64,000 nt of DNA from Dethiosulfatarculus sandiegensis (GCF_000931935.2 NZ_AZAC01000067.1:1-64000), one strand, 5' to 3'. Counted from the stretch's first letter, positions 16,846 through 25,621 are shown. Numbers and translations are program-made. Notes: a model not told the origin generated them from the sequence alone.

Positions 16846-18687
16846 ATGCGCTCTGGTCCCTTTGATAAGTGTTTCTTCGGAGCATGGGTGAAAGTATGCC
16901 CGGGTGGCAAAAAGCCTGTCAGTGGGCCATCAAAAGCTTCTGAGAGATATTTTGGGCGCTGGTTTATCCCCTTTCTCAAATTTGCAAAAAATAAGACTCC
17001 CGGTGTTGAAAACAAAAATTGCTCCAACCGCCGTGTGCATCATTTCCCCTTTTGTTTATTGCCCGGCCTCCTTATTGTTTTTTTGATGCTGTCAAGCCTT
17101 GCACCCTTCGCCCGGGCGCAGGGTTGCGGGCAGATCCAGTCAGGGAAATTTCCCTGGTTCACGGCCAGGGCCTTAAGAGCAGACCAGATTAAAACCCAAA
17201 ATCAAATTTTGGCCTTATGCGACCTGGCTAAGAAGGCGGCCCCGGTCTTTCCCCGGTTGGCTTTGGATCTGGCCAGACAGGCCCTTTCGCTTGAATGCAG
17301 CCAGGAAAAAGCCAGGGCAGTCAGCTTGGTCGGAGATGTGAGAAGACTCTTTGCCAAGAGGCTTGGGGCGGACCAGGAGAAAATGCTTCAAGGCCTGGAG
17401 TCAAGGGCAAGGGCTGCCTGGCGTTTTCGCTTGATCGGCCAGACAGCCCAGGCTCTGCAACCTGAATTTTCCCTTATAGCCTATGATTTTGCCTTGAGAA
17501 CCTGTCTGACAAATCCGGATGTCAGGCAAAGAGATGCCGAACTGGTGGAGTTGGCCGCTGTACTGGCCCGGCATAATCGCTGGAAGGCTTGGGTGCTGAT
17601 TCGCCTGATCAAGGAAAAAACAGCCAAGGTGCGGGCCATGCGGCTGGTGGCGAGTGCGGGCAACTCCTGGTTTGAGATGGGATGCGCCCTGGTTCTGGCC
17701 CAGACTATGGAAGATCCGGCTTCCAGGATAAAGGCTCTAAGCGGCATAGCAAAGAGTGCCGTCATGTGGAACAAGAGCCTAAGAACGGAGCTTTGCACCA
17801 GAGCCTTTGATTTGGCAAAAGAAATAAACGACAAAAGCCTTAGGGCTTGGCTTGAGGGGCGGGTTGCCGCCGATGCGGCCTTGATAGACCCCCATGAAGG
17901 GTTGGCCCTGGCCATGGCCATGGGCTCCAGGGACGGTACGGCATTTGAGGCGTTTTTTCAGGCGGCGGTGGGGCTTGAAGTCCTTAACGCGGTTCAGGCG
18001 AGCCGCGCCTGGCTTCTGGCTTGGGATCAGGTTGGTTATCTGGGCGGCGAACCGGAAAAAGCTCTGGCCCTGGGAAGGATTGTGCGGGCTGTTTCCGGAG
18101 TTGATCCCAAGTTTGCAAGCGAGGTCTTGCAATCCTGGCCCAGGGGCGAATTTTTAGTCAGGACCGAGGCTGAGGCCGCCCTGGCCCTGAGTATGGCTGG
18201 AAATGACCTAGCCGGGGCCATAGCCATGGCCGGGCGCATCAGAGATCAGGTGGTGCGGCTGCGCACCCTGGCAAGGCTGGCCGGTGCATCAAGTTATGAA
18301 TTGCAAAAGGCCGGTCAGGAAAGACTGCCGGAAAAGGTTTTGATGGAGTCCGGGAATCTAGGGGAATCGGAGACGGCTTTGCTGTTGATTCCCTCTGTGG
18401 CCGCTATAAGCCCGGCCAGGGCCGTGGGGTTGATCCAAAAAATAAATGAACCGCTCAACAGGGCTAAGGGGCTGATTCGCCTGGCGCGGATCCTTTGGCA
18501 TCAGGGCAGGGACAGGGAGGCTGTCAGTGCCCTTAACATGGCTCTTTGGGAAATAAATTGCACAAAAAATCAACAAACACTTGACAATGTGCGAATACTG
18601 GGCGATATGGGGCGTGGGTGGGCGTTGATTGACCCCGGCAAGGCCAAGAAAGTTTTCTTGCTGGGAGTGCAAGCAGCCTATAGATAA
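16846..18687 (+). CDS. Exported alpha-helical repeat protein of unknown function
   Basis: From ATG 16846 (GAGGG just upstream) the protein has 613 residues, but its signal-like hydrophobic segment lies only at about 70-94 (LLPGLLIVFLMLSSLAPFARA). An in-frame GTG at 17035 would give a normal signal peptide, so the true start may be there. The rest is Ala/Leu/Arg-rich helical repeats of roughly 30-40 residues resembling degenerate TPR/Sel1 units. It is last in the DsrMKJ-like operon. A periplasmic scaffold is possible; no function is assigned. Confidence 0.7.
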   Translation: MRSGPFDKCFFGAWVKVCPGGKKPVSGPSKASERYFGRWFIPFLKFAKNKTPGVENKNCSNRRVHHFPFCLLPGLLIVFLMLSSLAPFARAQGCGQIQSGKFPWFTARALRADQIKTQNQILALCDLAKKAAPVFPRLALDLARQALSLECSQEKARAVSLVGDVRRLFAKRLGADQEKMLQGLESRARAAWRFRLIGQTAQALQPEFSLIAYDFALRTCLTNPDVRQRDAELVELAAVLARHNRWKAWVLIRLIKEKTAKVRAMRLVASAGNSWFEMGCALVLAQTMEDPASRIKALSGIAKSAVMWNKSLRTELCTRAFDLAKEINDKSLRAWLEGRVAADAALIDPHEGLALAMAMGSRDGTAFEAFFQAAVGLEVLNAVQASRAWLLAWDQVGYLGGEPEKALALGRIVRAVSGVDPKFASEVLQSWPRGEFLVRTEAEAALALSMAGNDLAGAIAMAGRIRDQVVRLRTLARLAGASSYELQKAGQERLPEKVLMESGNLGESETALLLIPSVAAISPARAVGLIQKINEPLNRAKGLIRLARILWHQGRDREAVSALNMALWEINCTKNQQTLDNVRILGDMGRGWALIDPGKAKKVFLLGVQAAYR

Positions 18688-18757
18688 GGTATTGAAACAG
18701 TCCGGCCCGGTTTCATTGTCTATTCGGGTGGGACATCTTTAGCAAGGAGGACGTGTA

Positions 18758-18943
18758 ATGTTTCAGGTGACAGTTGATGCGGCCAAATGCGTGGGCGACG
18801 AAGAATGTGTGGATGTCTGCCCGGTCGATGTCTATGAAATGCAGGATGGCAAGGCCGTTCCGGTTAACGCCGAAGAGTGCCTTGGCTGTGAGAGCTGTAT
18901 CGAGGTCTGTGAGAACGACGCCATCACGGTGACCGAAGTTTAA
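18758..18943 (+). CDS. Small ferredoxin with an Asp-for-Cys first cluster motif
   Basis: The 61-residue soluble ferredoxin has two cluster motifs. The first, C-V-G-D-E-E-C-x3-C-P (from residue 11), has Asp where the second Cys normally sits. The second is complete (CLGCESCIEVCE). Ferredoxins with this Asp can switch between 3Fe-4S and 4Fe-4S clusters. The gene starts at ATG 18758 after AAGGAGG. It has its own strong site and a terminator, so it is probably highly expressed. It is a plausible electron donor for the Hdr- and Dsr-type enzymes here. Confidence 0.93.
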   Translation: MFQVTVDAAKCVGDEECVDVCPVDVYEMQDGKAVPVNAEECLGCESCIEVCENDAITVTEV

Positions 18944-19094
18944 GGAAAACCAAAAGGGTTTTCTACGGTCCGAAGTCCTCTTCGGGCCACATAAGCTCGC
19001 CGCCTGAGCCCATTTAGGGGCACGGGCGGCGATATTTTTTGGGTGGTTTTGTTTGAGTTGCCGAACAAAGCCCGCCAGGCTTTTGCCTTTGAAA

Positions 19095-19131
19095 GAAAAA
19101 GCCGCCTCTCCAGTTGGAGATGCGGCTTTTT
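19095..19131. terminator. Bidirectional terminator between ferredoxin and cytochrome c3
   Basis: AAAAAGCCGC (19096-19105) pairs with GCGGCTTTTT (19122-19131), with an inner CTCC/GGAG pairing. The A- and T-runs on either side suit both the plus-strand ferredoxin and the minus-strand cytochrome gene. Confidence 0.85.
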
Positions 19132-19148
19132 AGCGGCTTGATTGCAAG

Positions 19149-19568
19149 CTATTTTTTATGGCAGCCGTTGCACTTGGTGGGAGCCTTTTTGGGGTCTCCG
19201 ACTTCTTTGTGGCAGGCCTTGCAATTTTTGTGGAAGGCGTTCATCAGGCTCAGGAGCTTGCCTTTGTTCTTTTTGGGAGAAGTATGGCAGGCTTCACATT
19301 TCTGCACCTTGTCGCCTTCTTTCCACATATTCTTGCCGTCTTTGTAGTCGTGGTGGCAAGAGTCGCATTTCAGCTTGTAATCCACGCTGTGCTTTTTGTG
19401 GGTGAAGTGAACTGCGGGTTTTCTGTGCTTGGGGAAAACAGGGCTTTCGATATTGATTTCGTCCTGGACTTCGCCAGAAGGAGTTTTTTGAGCCCAAGAG
19501 TTGGAGCCGACCATTGCGGCGGCCACTAGTCCCAGACAGACCACGATGGCCAACATACCCTTTTTCAT
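19149..19568 (-). CDS. Tetrahaem cytochrome c3
   Basis: The 139-residue periplasmic protein has a clean signal peptide (cleavage near SWA-QK). Four CxxCH motifs are present (CDSCH, CEACH, CKACH, CNGCH) with paired HFTHKKH and DSCHH histidines for bis-His ligation. Class III cytochromes c3 shuttle electrons from periplasmic hydrogenases and formate dehydrogenases to membrane complexes such as Tmc, Qrc or DsrMK types. It lies convergent to the ferredoxin and next to the DsrMKJ-like operon, which is a likely acceptor. A purine-rich AGGGAGGC precedes the start. Confidence 0.95.
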   Translation of the reverse strand: MKKGMLAIVVCLGLVAAAMVGSNSWAQKTPSGEVQDEINIESPVFPKHRKPAVHFTHKKHSVDYKLKCDSCHHDYKDGKNMWKEGDKVQKCEACHTSPKKNKGKLLSLMNAFHKNCKACHKEVGDPKKAPTKCNGCHKK

Positions 19569-19829
19569 GATAAAAATTGCCTCCCTAGCATAGTAGAAAT
19601 CGTTTTGAATTAAGCAGGCCCTTTTGTCTGGTCTGCCGTGACATACTATGAAACCGGGGTTGCCCCTTGCATTAGGATAGCCCGCTTACAGACATTTTCC
19701 TAAACAAAAGACGACCGCCCGGTTTGAATTCCGACCGCTACGGCCAAATCCCCTGAATTGTATACGCCGTACCGTGGTGACGTCAAGAAATTATCTATCC
19801 TCAAGGTGGTTAACCCCAGGAAAGTATGG

Positions 19830-20645
19830 CTAATATTCCTTATTATCTCCCTTGGGTGAGGTTAGTTTTACCTCTTCCCAAAGCCGGTCCATTTCTCTTA
19901 TATCCATATTGCTCAGGTCAAGACCGCGTTTTTGAGCCAGGGATTCCATGCCGGTGAAGCGATTCTGAAATTTTTGGTTGGCGCCCCTCAAGGCGGCTTC
20001 CGGGTCAATGTCCTGATGCCTGGCCCATTGCGCCAAAGAAAATAAAAGATCCCCCAACTCTGCGGTGGTCTCTTCCGGAGTCCGGGCTTCTTTGAGTTCG
20101 GCTATTTCCTCATTAACTTTTTCCCATACATCTTGCTGAGTTGACCAGTCAAAACCGACTCGGGCGGCCCTTTGACCCAGGCGGGAAGCCCTTTTTAGGG
20201 CTGGTGCGCCTTTGGGTACGCTGTCCAAGAGTCCCTGGCCGTTTCGGCTTCTTTCCCGATCCTTGATTTTACCCCACAACTCACGGACCTGATCAGAATT
20301 CTCGACTTGGTCCTTACCAAAAACATGGGGGTGGCGGCGGATCATCTTTTCTCTGATCGTCTTGATCGTCTCGGTGAGGCTGAAGGCTTCCTTTTCGGCG
20401 AACATCTGGGCCTGGAATAAAACTTGGAACAGGACGTCGCCCAACTCGCCCATTATTTCCTGTTGATCGCCGGATTCTATGGCATCCACAGCCTCGTAGG
20501 CCTCTTCGAGGATATAAGACGCTGCGCTTTCCGGGGTCTGTTTGCGGTCCCAGGGACAACCGTCCTTGCCCCTTAAATGGGCTACAAGCTCCATCAGACG
20601 CACCAGTTCATCAGAAGCGTTTTTTTGATTCTTGGGTGTTTGCAC
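19830..20645 (-). CDS. mazG: Nucleoside triphosphate pyrophosphohydrolase MazG
   Basis: The 271-residue length matches E. coli MazG (263), with two MazG helical domains. GCPWDRKQTPESAASYILEEAYE and GDVLFQVLFQAQMFAE carry the acidic metal ligands, and the second repeat is EEIAELKEA plus ELGDLLFSLAQWARH. The enzyme hydrolyses NTPs to NMPs and pyrophosphate, a house-cleaning role that may also touch ppGpp signalling. It starts with GTG at 20645, two bases after the cvpA stop, with AAGG inside the cvpA end, so the two are co-transcribed. Confidence 0.95.
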   Translation of the reverse strand: MQTPKNQKNASDELVRLMELVAHLRGKDGCPWDRKQTPESAASYILEEAYEAVDAIESGDQQEIMGELGDVLFQVLFQAQMFAEKEAFSLTETIKTIREKMIRRHPHVFGKDQVENSDQVRELWGKIKDRERSRNGQGLLDSVPKGAPALKRASRLGQRAARVGFDWSTQQDVWEKVNEEIAELKEARTPEETTAELGDLLFSLAQWARHQDIDPEAALRGANQKFQNRFTGMESLAQKRGLDLSNMDIREMDRLWEEVKLTSPKGDNKEY

Positions 20646-20647
20646 TA

Positions 20648-21247
20648 TTAATTATCCTTGCCCTTTGGCTGGGGGCTGGAAGGGTTGGTGGGAGTGCTTT
20701 GGTCGGAACGAGGCAATAAACCGCTTCTTTCCTGCAAGGTTCTGGTTATATCCATGGGGATGAGATCCACTAGGGCTCGCCCTGTCTGCACCACATAAGG
20801 GGCTATATAGGATTTTTGCAAAATTCCCGGCGCTTGAAAGGGGGTGACCAAAAGCATGGCGTTTATAATCAGATAAGAAGCCAGAAGGCCTTTGGCTACT
20901 CCAGTGGCACAGCCAAGAAGCCGATCCATCATGGAAAAAGGGCCTTCGTGAATCAGGCGGGAGAGACCTCGACCCAGGTAAGAGAACACAAAGTAAACCA
21001 CTGCCAGTGAGAGTCCAAAGGCTACGGCCGACCACCATTGACCCTCCACCCCGGTGAGTTTTTGCAGGAAAGCGGCAATGTATTCATAAGTGGCTGCGCT
21101 TGCAAGAATTGCAGCCACCAACCCTATCAAGCCCAAGACTTCTCTGATAAACCCTCGAACTAAAGCTTTCACCCCAAAAAAGGCCATAAGAGCGGCCAAA
21201 CCCAGATCCAGTATGTTTGGTATTTGTTCCATTGTGATCCAACTCAT
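20648..21247 (-). CDS. CvpA family membrane protein
   Basis: The 199-residue protein has four predicted membrane helices (about 14-32, 35-52, 76-95 and 115-137) and the CvpA signature VRGFIREVLGLIGLVAAI. The C-terminal tail is hydrophilic and Pro/Ser-rich. CvpA is tied to colicin V production and envelope stress tolerance in enterobacteria, but its role elsewhere is unclear. The start is at 21247 with a G-rich site upstream. It forms an operon with mazG. Confidence 0.85.
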   Translation of the reverse strand: MSWITMEQIPNILDLGLAALMAFFGVKALVRGFIREVLGLIGLVAAILASAATYEYIAAFLQKLTGVEGQWWSAVAFGLSLAVVYFVFSYLGRGLSRLIHEGPFSMMDRLLGCATGVAKGLLASYLIINAMLLVTPFQAPGILQKSYIAPYVVQTGRALVDLIPMDITRTLQERSGLLPRSDQSTPTNPSSPQPKGKDN

Positions 21248-21398
21248 ATCATGCCCCCCAGGGAGCTGTCAATATACGGAGTCCTGCTTATAGTATGGTG
21301 ATTTATTTGTCATAACAATTGGTTGGAGATTTAATCCGCTCGTTTTACTCGGTATCTTTACCCTTGCCCGGCCAAGGGGGGTGTGGTAAAGAGTCCAG

Positions 21399-21824
21399 AT
21401 GGTTTGTTTAAACTATGAAATTGAACTCTCTTCCAGCGCAAGGACCGATATCTTTGATGTAACGGAAGAGGTTCAAAAGGTCGTTTTGCAAAGTGGGCTT
21501 AAAAAGGGTCTGGTTACTGTCCACACACCGGGCTCCACTGCGGCGGTCACGACCATAGAGTACGAAAGCGGTGCGCTTTCAGATTTTACCAGGGTTTTGG
21601 AAAATTTGGCCCCGGTAGACGGTGAATATGCTCACAATGCCCGCTGGGGCGACGGAAACGGCTACAGTCATGTAAGAGCCGCCCTTTTGGGCCCCTCGCT
21701 TTGCGTACCGGTTAAAGACGGAGGTGCTCTTTTGGGCGCCTGGCAACAGATAATAGTTTTGGATTTTGACAACCGGCCTCGCAAGCGTCGGGTAATTATA
21801 CAGGTTCTGGGAGAGCGGGGCTGA
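21399..21824 (+). CDS. YjbQ family protein, second copy
   Basis: The 141-residue protein has the YjbQ fold motifs: VTVHTPGSTAAVTTIEYE, then GYSHVRAALLGPS with the conserved His, and LGAWQQIIVLDFDNRPRKR. It differs markedly from the copy at 4757 and carries a GDGNG insertion before the His, as in the archaeal-type subgroup. It sits 5 bases ahead of phoH and so heads the phoH-ybeY operon. Confidence 0.9.
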   Translation: MVCLNYEIELSSSARTDIFDVTEEVQKVVLQSGLKKGLVTVHTPGSTAAVTTIEYESGALSDFTRVLENLAPVDGEYAHNARWGDGNGYSHVRAALLGPSLCVPVKDGGALLGAWQQIIVLDFDNRPRKRRVIIQVLGERG

Positions 21825-21829
21825 AAATT

Positions 21830-22801
21830 ATGACCAAGGAAAAAAAAGTGCGCCTATCTTTTGAAGATCAAGGCGCAGTGCAATCCCTGTTGGGTCCCAA
21901 TGACGCCCATCTTAAGCTTCTGGCAGATCAACTTGATATAAAGGCCTTTTCCAGGGGAGGGGAGATCACCCTTTCCGGTGATTCCGAGCAGGTCCTTTTG
22001 GGCAAGCAGGTTCTGGTGCAGCTTTACGGCCTTTTGGCCAAGGGGTACCCTGTTTTTGAGATGGATGTGGAGTTCGCAGCCCGCATCTTGGCCGCGAATC
22101 CCAAGGCTTCCCTGAAGGATATCTTCCTGGATCAGATTTACCTGTCCGGCAAGAAGCGGGTGATAACCCCGAAAACAGTTGTCCAAAAGGCCTATATGGA
22201 GGCCATTCGCAGTCATGATATAGTATTCGGGATAGGCCCGGCGGGCACAGGCAAGACATACCTGGCCATGGCCATGGCCACAGACGCCCTGTTAAAGGGC
22301 AAAGTGCAAAAAATAGTTCTGACCCGGCCTGCGGTGGAGGCCGGTGAGAAATTGGGCTATCTGCCCGGAGATCTTGCGGAAAAGGTTAACCCCTACCTGC
22401 GTCCTCTGTACGACGCCTTGCATGATATGCTGGATTTTGAAAAGGCTGGCAGGTTAATGGGAAAGGGAGTTATAGAAGTTGCGCCACTGGCTTTTATGAG
22501 GGGTCGCACTTTGAACTCCGCTTTTGTTATATTGGATGAAGCTCAAAACACCACCAGTGAGCAGATGAAGATGTTTCTCACCCGCCTGGGTTTTGATTCC
22601 CAGGCGGTGATTACCGGCGACGTCACCCAAGTTGATTTACCTGGCAATACCGCCTCCGGCCTGATTGAGGCCCGGAGGATACTCCCCGACATAGAGGGGA
22701 TCTCTTTTGTGCAGTTTGATGAAAAAGACGTTGTCCGGCACCGGCTGGTTCGGGAGATAATCCGGGCCTATGACCGGGAAGGGAGTCAAAATGGCCGATA
22801 A
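21830..22801 (+). CDS. phoH: PhoH-like ATPase (YbeZ)
   Basis: The 323-residue protein has an N-terminal KH-like domain (to about 110) and a helicase-type ATPase with Walker A GPAGTGKT (about 135-142), VLTRPAVEAGEKLGYLPGD, and Walker B ILDEAQNTT. YbeZ proteins work with the YbeY RNase in rRNA maturation and ribosome quality control. Consistent with that, ybeY lies two genes downstream. It overlaps the start of the HD-domain gene by 11 bases. Confidence 0.95.
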   Translation: MTKEKKVRLSFEDQGAVQSLLGPNDAHLKLLADQLDIKAFSRGGEITLSGDSEQVLLGKQVLVQLYGLLAKGYPVFEMDVEFAARILAANPKASLKDIFLDQIYLSGKKRVITPKTVVQKAYMEAIRSHDIVFGIGPAGTGKTYLAMAMATDALLKGKVQKIVLTRPAVEAGEKLGYLPGDLAEKVNPYLRPLYDALHDMLDFEKAGRLMGKGVIEVAPLAFMRGRTLNSAFVILDEAQNTTSEQMKMFLTRLGFDSQAVITGDVTQVDLPGNTASGLIEARRILPDIEGISFVQFDEKDVVRHRLVREIIRAYDREGSQNGR

Positions 22802-24431
22802 AGGCCCTAGACGTTTAAAACTCATCAAGCGAGAGGTTGAACCGGCCGCCTGGCTGGCCTGGTTGAAAAAGGCTTGGTCCGATCTTTGGGACCCTGAACA
22901 GGGGCGCCCCGGTCTGGAATGGGCGGTGCTTTTGGCCCTGGGGGCGTTTCTTTCCCTTTTGGCGGCGGCTTCACCCTGGTCCAAGGGAAACTTCGGACAC
23001 TTGGTGGGATTGTTTTTCGTTTCGGTGCTTTTGCTCAGGGTGGTGTATCGCACCTGGTTCACCAGGCTTGAGCTGAGAACCGGGGCCCTTGTTGCCAAAG
23101 ACCGGATTTTTATTGTCCTGGCCGTACTTTTGGGGGCCTTTCTCATGCGCGGCTATGGCCTTTTCGCAGGCGCTTTGGCCGGAGATCAGACCGAAATAAC
23201 CTTGGCCGCCCTGGTTTTTGGTGCGCCATTGTGCGCAGGACCGCTTTTGACCACTCTTTTCATGGGGCCCAGGGCCGGTATGGTTCTGGCTATGGTCAAC
23301 GGTGGCCTTTCCGCCCTGGCCTGGGGTCAATCAGAGAGTCTTTTTGTGTATTTTCTTTTGACCGGGGTCATAGCGGCTCATCAGGTCAAAGGCGGCGCCA
23401 CCAGAAGCTCCTTGATAAGGGCGGGCAGTGTTTCTTCCCTTACCGGCATGGCGGTGGTTACGGCTATTGCCCTTTTACAAGGCTGGTTTATTTCCGTTGA
23501 CTATCTGGTGGCCCTTTTAGCCTCAGGGGCGAGTGGTGTTTTGGGCGGCGTCCTGGCGGCGGGGTTTGTGCCCCTTTGCGAGATTACCTTTGGTTATATA
23601 ACTGATTTTAAGCTGATGGAGCAGTCAAGCCTGGATCAGCCCATTTTGCGGGAGCTGATGCTCCAGGCTCCCGGCACTTATCATCATAGCCTGGTGGTCG
23701 GCAGCCTGGTGGAAGCGGCTGCCAAGGAAATAGGGGCCAACCATCGCCTGGCCAAGGTAGCGGCTTTGTACCATGACGTGGGCAAGCTGAAAAAACCGGC
23801 TTACTTTGTGGAGAATCAGTTCGGCGGCATAAACCGTCATGAAAAGCTGGCTCCATCCATGAGCTCCCTGATCTTGACGAGTCATGTCAAGGAAGGGGTG
23901 GAAATGGCAAAAAAACACCGTCTTGGCCAGCCCATTATCGACATCATGGCCCAGCACCATGGAACCAGGGTGATCAAGTTTTTCTACAGCAAGGCGGTGG
24001 AGTGCAGAAAATCGGCGGGTCAGAATCCTCCTGATCCGGAGGCCTTCTGCTACCCGGGCCCCAAGCCTCAGACCCGTGAGGCCGGCCTGGTGATGTTGGC
24101 AGATACGGTTGAGGCCGCGGCCAGGGCCCTGGACAATCCCACGCCCTCGCGTTTACAGGGCCTGGTGCAGACTCAGGTGAATACGGTTTTTGCAGAGGGG
24201 CAGTTGGATGAATGCGAACTGACCTTAAAAGACCTGCATAAGATCGCTAAAAGTTTCTATACAATTTTAAACGGTATATTCCACCAGCGCCTGGAATATC
24301 CCCAGGTCCAGGAAAAGGGCAAAAAGTCCCATGCAGATACTGATAAGCAACCGGCAGCAGGCGCAGCAGATTCAAGAACAGGCTCTAAGGAACAGACTGC
24401 AACAGGTCTTAGAAGACTTGGAATGCACTGA
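22791..24431 (+). CDS. 7TM-HD phosphohydrolase (YqfF/PgpH-like), short form
   Basis: 546 residues: several membrane helices in the first 270 residues, then an HD domain with YHHSLVVGSLVEAA, ALYHDVGKL and QHHGTRV. The Firmicutes relative PgpH degrades c-di-AMP and is over 700 residues long, with an outside 7TMR-HDED domain. That outside domain is missing here, so ligand sensing must differ. The start is the ATG at 22791 inside phoH. The C-terminal 34 codons overlap ybeY. Gene order phoH-HD-ybeY is common in bacteria. Confidence 0.88.
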   Translation: MADKGPRRLKLIKREVEPAAWLAWLKKAWSDLWDPEQGRPGLEWAVLLALGAFLSLLAAASPWSKGNFGHLVGLFFVSVLLLRVVYRTWFTRLELRTGALVAKDRIFIVLAVLLGAFLMRGYGLFAGALAGDQTEITLAALVFGAPLCAGPLLTTLFMGPRAGMVLAMVNGGLSALAWGQSESLFVYFLLTGVIAAHQVKGGATRSSLIRAGSVSSLTGMAVVTAIALLQGWFISVDYLVALLASGASGVLGGVLAAGFVPLCEITFGYITDFKLMEQSSLDQPILRELMLQAPGTYHHSLVVGSLVEAAAKEIGANHRLAKVAALYHDVGKLKKPAYFVENQFGGINRHEKLAPSMSSLILTSHVKEGVEMAKKHRLGQPIIDIMAQHHGTRVIKFFYSKAVECRKSAGQNPPDPEAFCYPGPKPQTREAGLVMLADTVEAAARALDNPTPSRLQGLVQTQVNTVFAEGQLDECELTLKDLHKIAKSFYTILNGIFHQRLEYPQVQEKGKKSHADTDKQPAAGAADSRTGSKEQTATGLRRLGMH

Positions 24432-24780
24432 AGATACGGAGCTTTCACTTGTAATCACCGATGATGAGGGCATAGCGCCCTTGAATGAACAATATCTGGG
24501 GCATATGGGGCCCACCAATGTACTTTCCTTCCCTTTGGCCGAAGGCGAGTTCACCGAGGCTGCCCACGGCCTTTTGGGAGATGTGGTGGTCAGTGTTGAG
24601 ACTGCCCGCAAAGAGGCTGATGAAAACGGCCTGGACCCGCAAGAACATTTTGTAAGGTTGATTATTCACGGCATCCTGCATCTTCTGGGCTATGATCATC
24701 TTACTGATCCTGAAGAGGCCCGCGAGATGGAAGATCTTACGGAAAAGCTTTTGAACGAAAGCAAGGGACAGGTTTTTTAA
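24331..24780 (+). CDS. ybeY: Endoribonuclease YbeY
   Basis: The 149-residue protein has the zinc motif HGILHLLGYDH (H-x3-H-x5-H) and the preceding NVLSFP and LLGDVVVS segments, all diagnostic. YbeY processes the 3-prime end of 16S rRNA and removes defective ribosomes. Starting at ATG 24331 gives a full-length protein but overlaps the HD gene by 101 bases in another frame; later starts would remove part of the first helix. pdxJ follows after 12 bases. Confidence 0.95.
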   Translation: MQILISNRQQAQQIQEQALRNRLQQVLEDLECTEDTELSLVITDDEGIAPLNEQYLGHMGPTNVLSFPLAEGEFTEAAHGLLGDVVVSVETARKEADENGLDPQEHFVRLIIHGILHLLGYDHLTDPEEAREMEDLTEKLLNESKGQVF

Positions 24781-24792
24781 GGAGGACTGAAA

Positions 24793-25551
24793 GTGGCCCG
24801 TTTATCGGTAAATGTGGATCATGTGGCCACCCTGCGTCAGGCGCGGGGCATTGATGAACCAGACCCTGTGTGGGCTGCGGTGCTGGCCGAAAAGGCAGGC
24901 GCAGACGGAATCATCATGCACCTTCGTGAAGACCGCCGCCATGTGCAGGATAGAGACCTCATTGTAGCCGCTCAGGTGGTTAAAGGGGCCTTGAACATGG
25001 AGATGGCCGCCACAGATGAAATGGTGGGGATTGCCTGCGAGCTGAAGCCGGATATCTGCACCCTGGTGCCTGAGAAACGTCAGGAACTCACCACTGAAGG
25101 CGGACTTGAGGTCAAGGGTAATATAGACGGCATAAAGAGCGCCGTAACCAGGTTGAATCAAGCCGGGATCAGGGTGAGCCTTTTTATTGACCCAGAACCC
25201 GAGCAGGTCAAGGCGGCCCATATGGTGGGGGCTCAGATTGTGGAGCTGCACACCGGCGCTTATGCCAATGCGGTTGATGAAAAGGAAAGTGTGATCCTGT
25301 TGAGCAAGCTGGAGGACGCCTCCCGCCTTGCGGCCAGGCTGAAGATGAAGGTGGCCGCGGGTCATGGTCTTAATCTGCGCAATACTCCGCCGCTTTTGAA
25401 GATGCCCGAGATTGAGGAATACTCCATAGGCCATTCCATTGTGGCCAGGGCGGTTTTTGTGGGCTTTGAGGCAGCGGTTCAGGAAATGCTGGACCTGGTG
25501 AAAAGGAGCGCCCCGCCCCGCCCGCCGGAGCCCTCAATTCACCGATTGTAA
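24793..25551 (+). CDS. pdxJ: Pyridoxine 5-phosphate synthase
   Basis: PdxJ condenses 1-deoxyxylulose 5-phosphate with aminoacetone 3-phosphate to give pyridoxine 5-phosphate. The 252-residue TIM barrel has NVDHVATLRQARG at the start, HLREDRRHVQD, ELHTGAYANA and KVAAGHGLN. The start is GTG at 24793 with AAGGAGGA 7 bases upstream. Only a 13-residue tail extends beyond the usual end. A terminator follows at 25585. Confidence 0.97.
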   Translation: MARLSVNVDHVATLRQARGIDEPDPVWAAVLAEKAGADGIIMHLREDRRHVQDRDLIVAAQVVKGALNMEMAATDEMVGIACELKPDICTLVPEKRQELTTEGGLEVKGNIDGIKSAVTRLNQAGIRVSLFIDPEPEQVKAAHMVGAQIVELHTGAYANAVDEKESVILLSKLEDASRLAARLKMKVAAGHGLNLRNTPPLLKMPEIEEYSIGHSIVARAVFVGFEAAVQEMLDLVKRSAPPRPPEPSIHRL

Positions 25552-25584
25552 TATGGGGGCGTGAGTCAGAGCAACATAGCCAGC

Positions 25585-25621
25585 AAGAGCCGGTCAAGCC
25601 CGTGTTTGTCCGGCTCTTTTT
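25585..25621 (+). terminator. Rho-independent terminator after pdxJ
   Basis: AAGAGCCGG (25585-25593) pairs with CCGGCTCTT (25610-25618) across a 16-base loop and is followed by a T-run. Confidence 0.85.
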
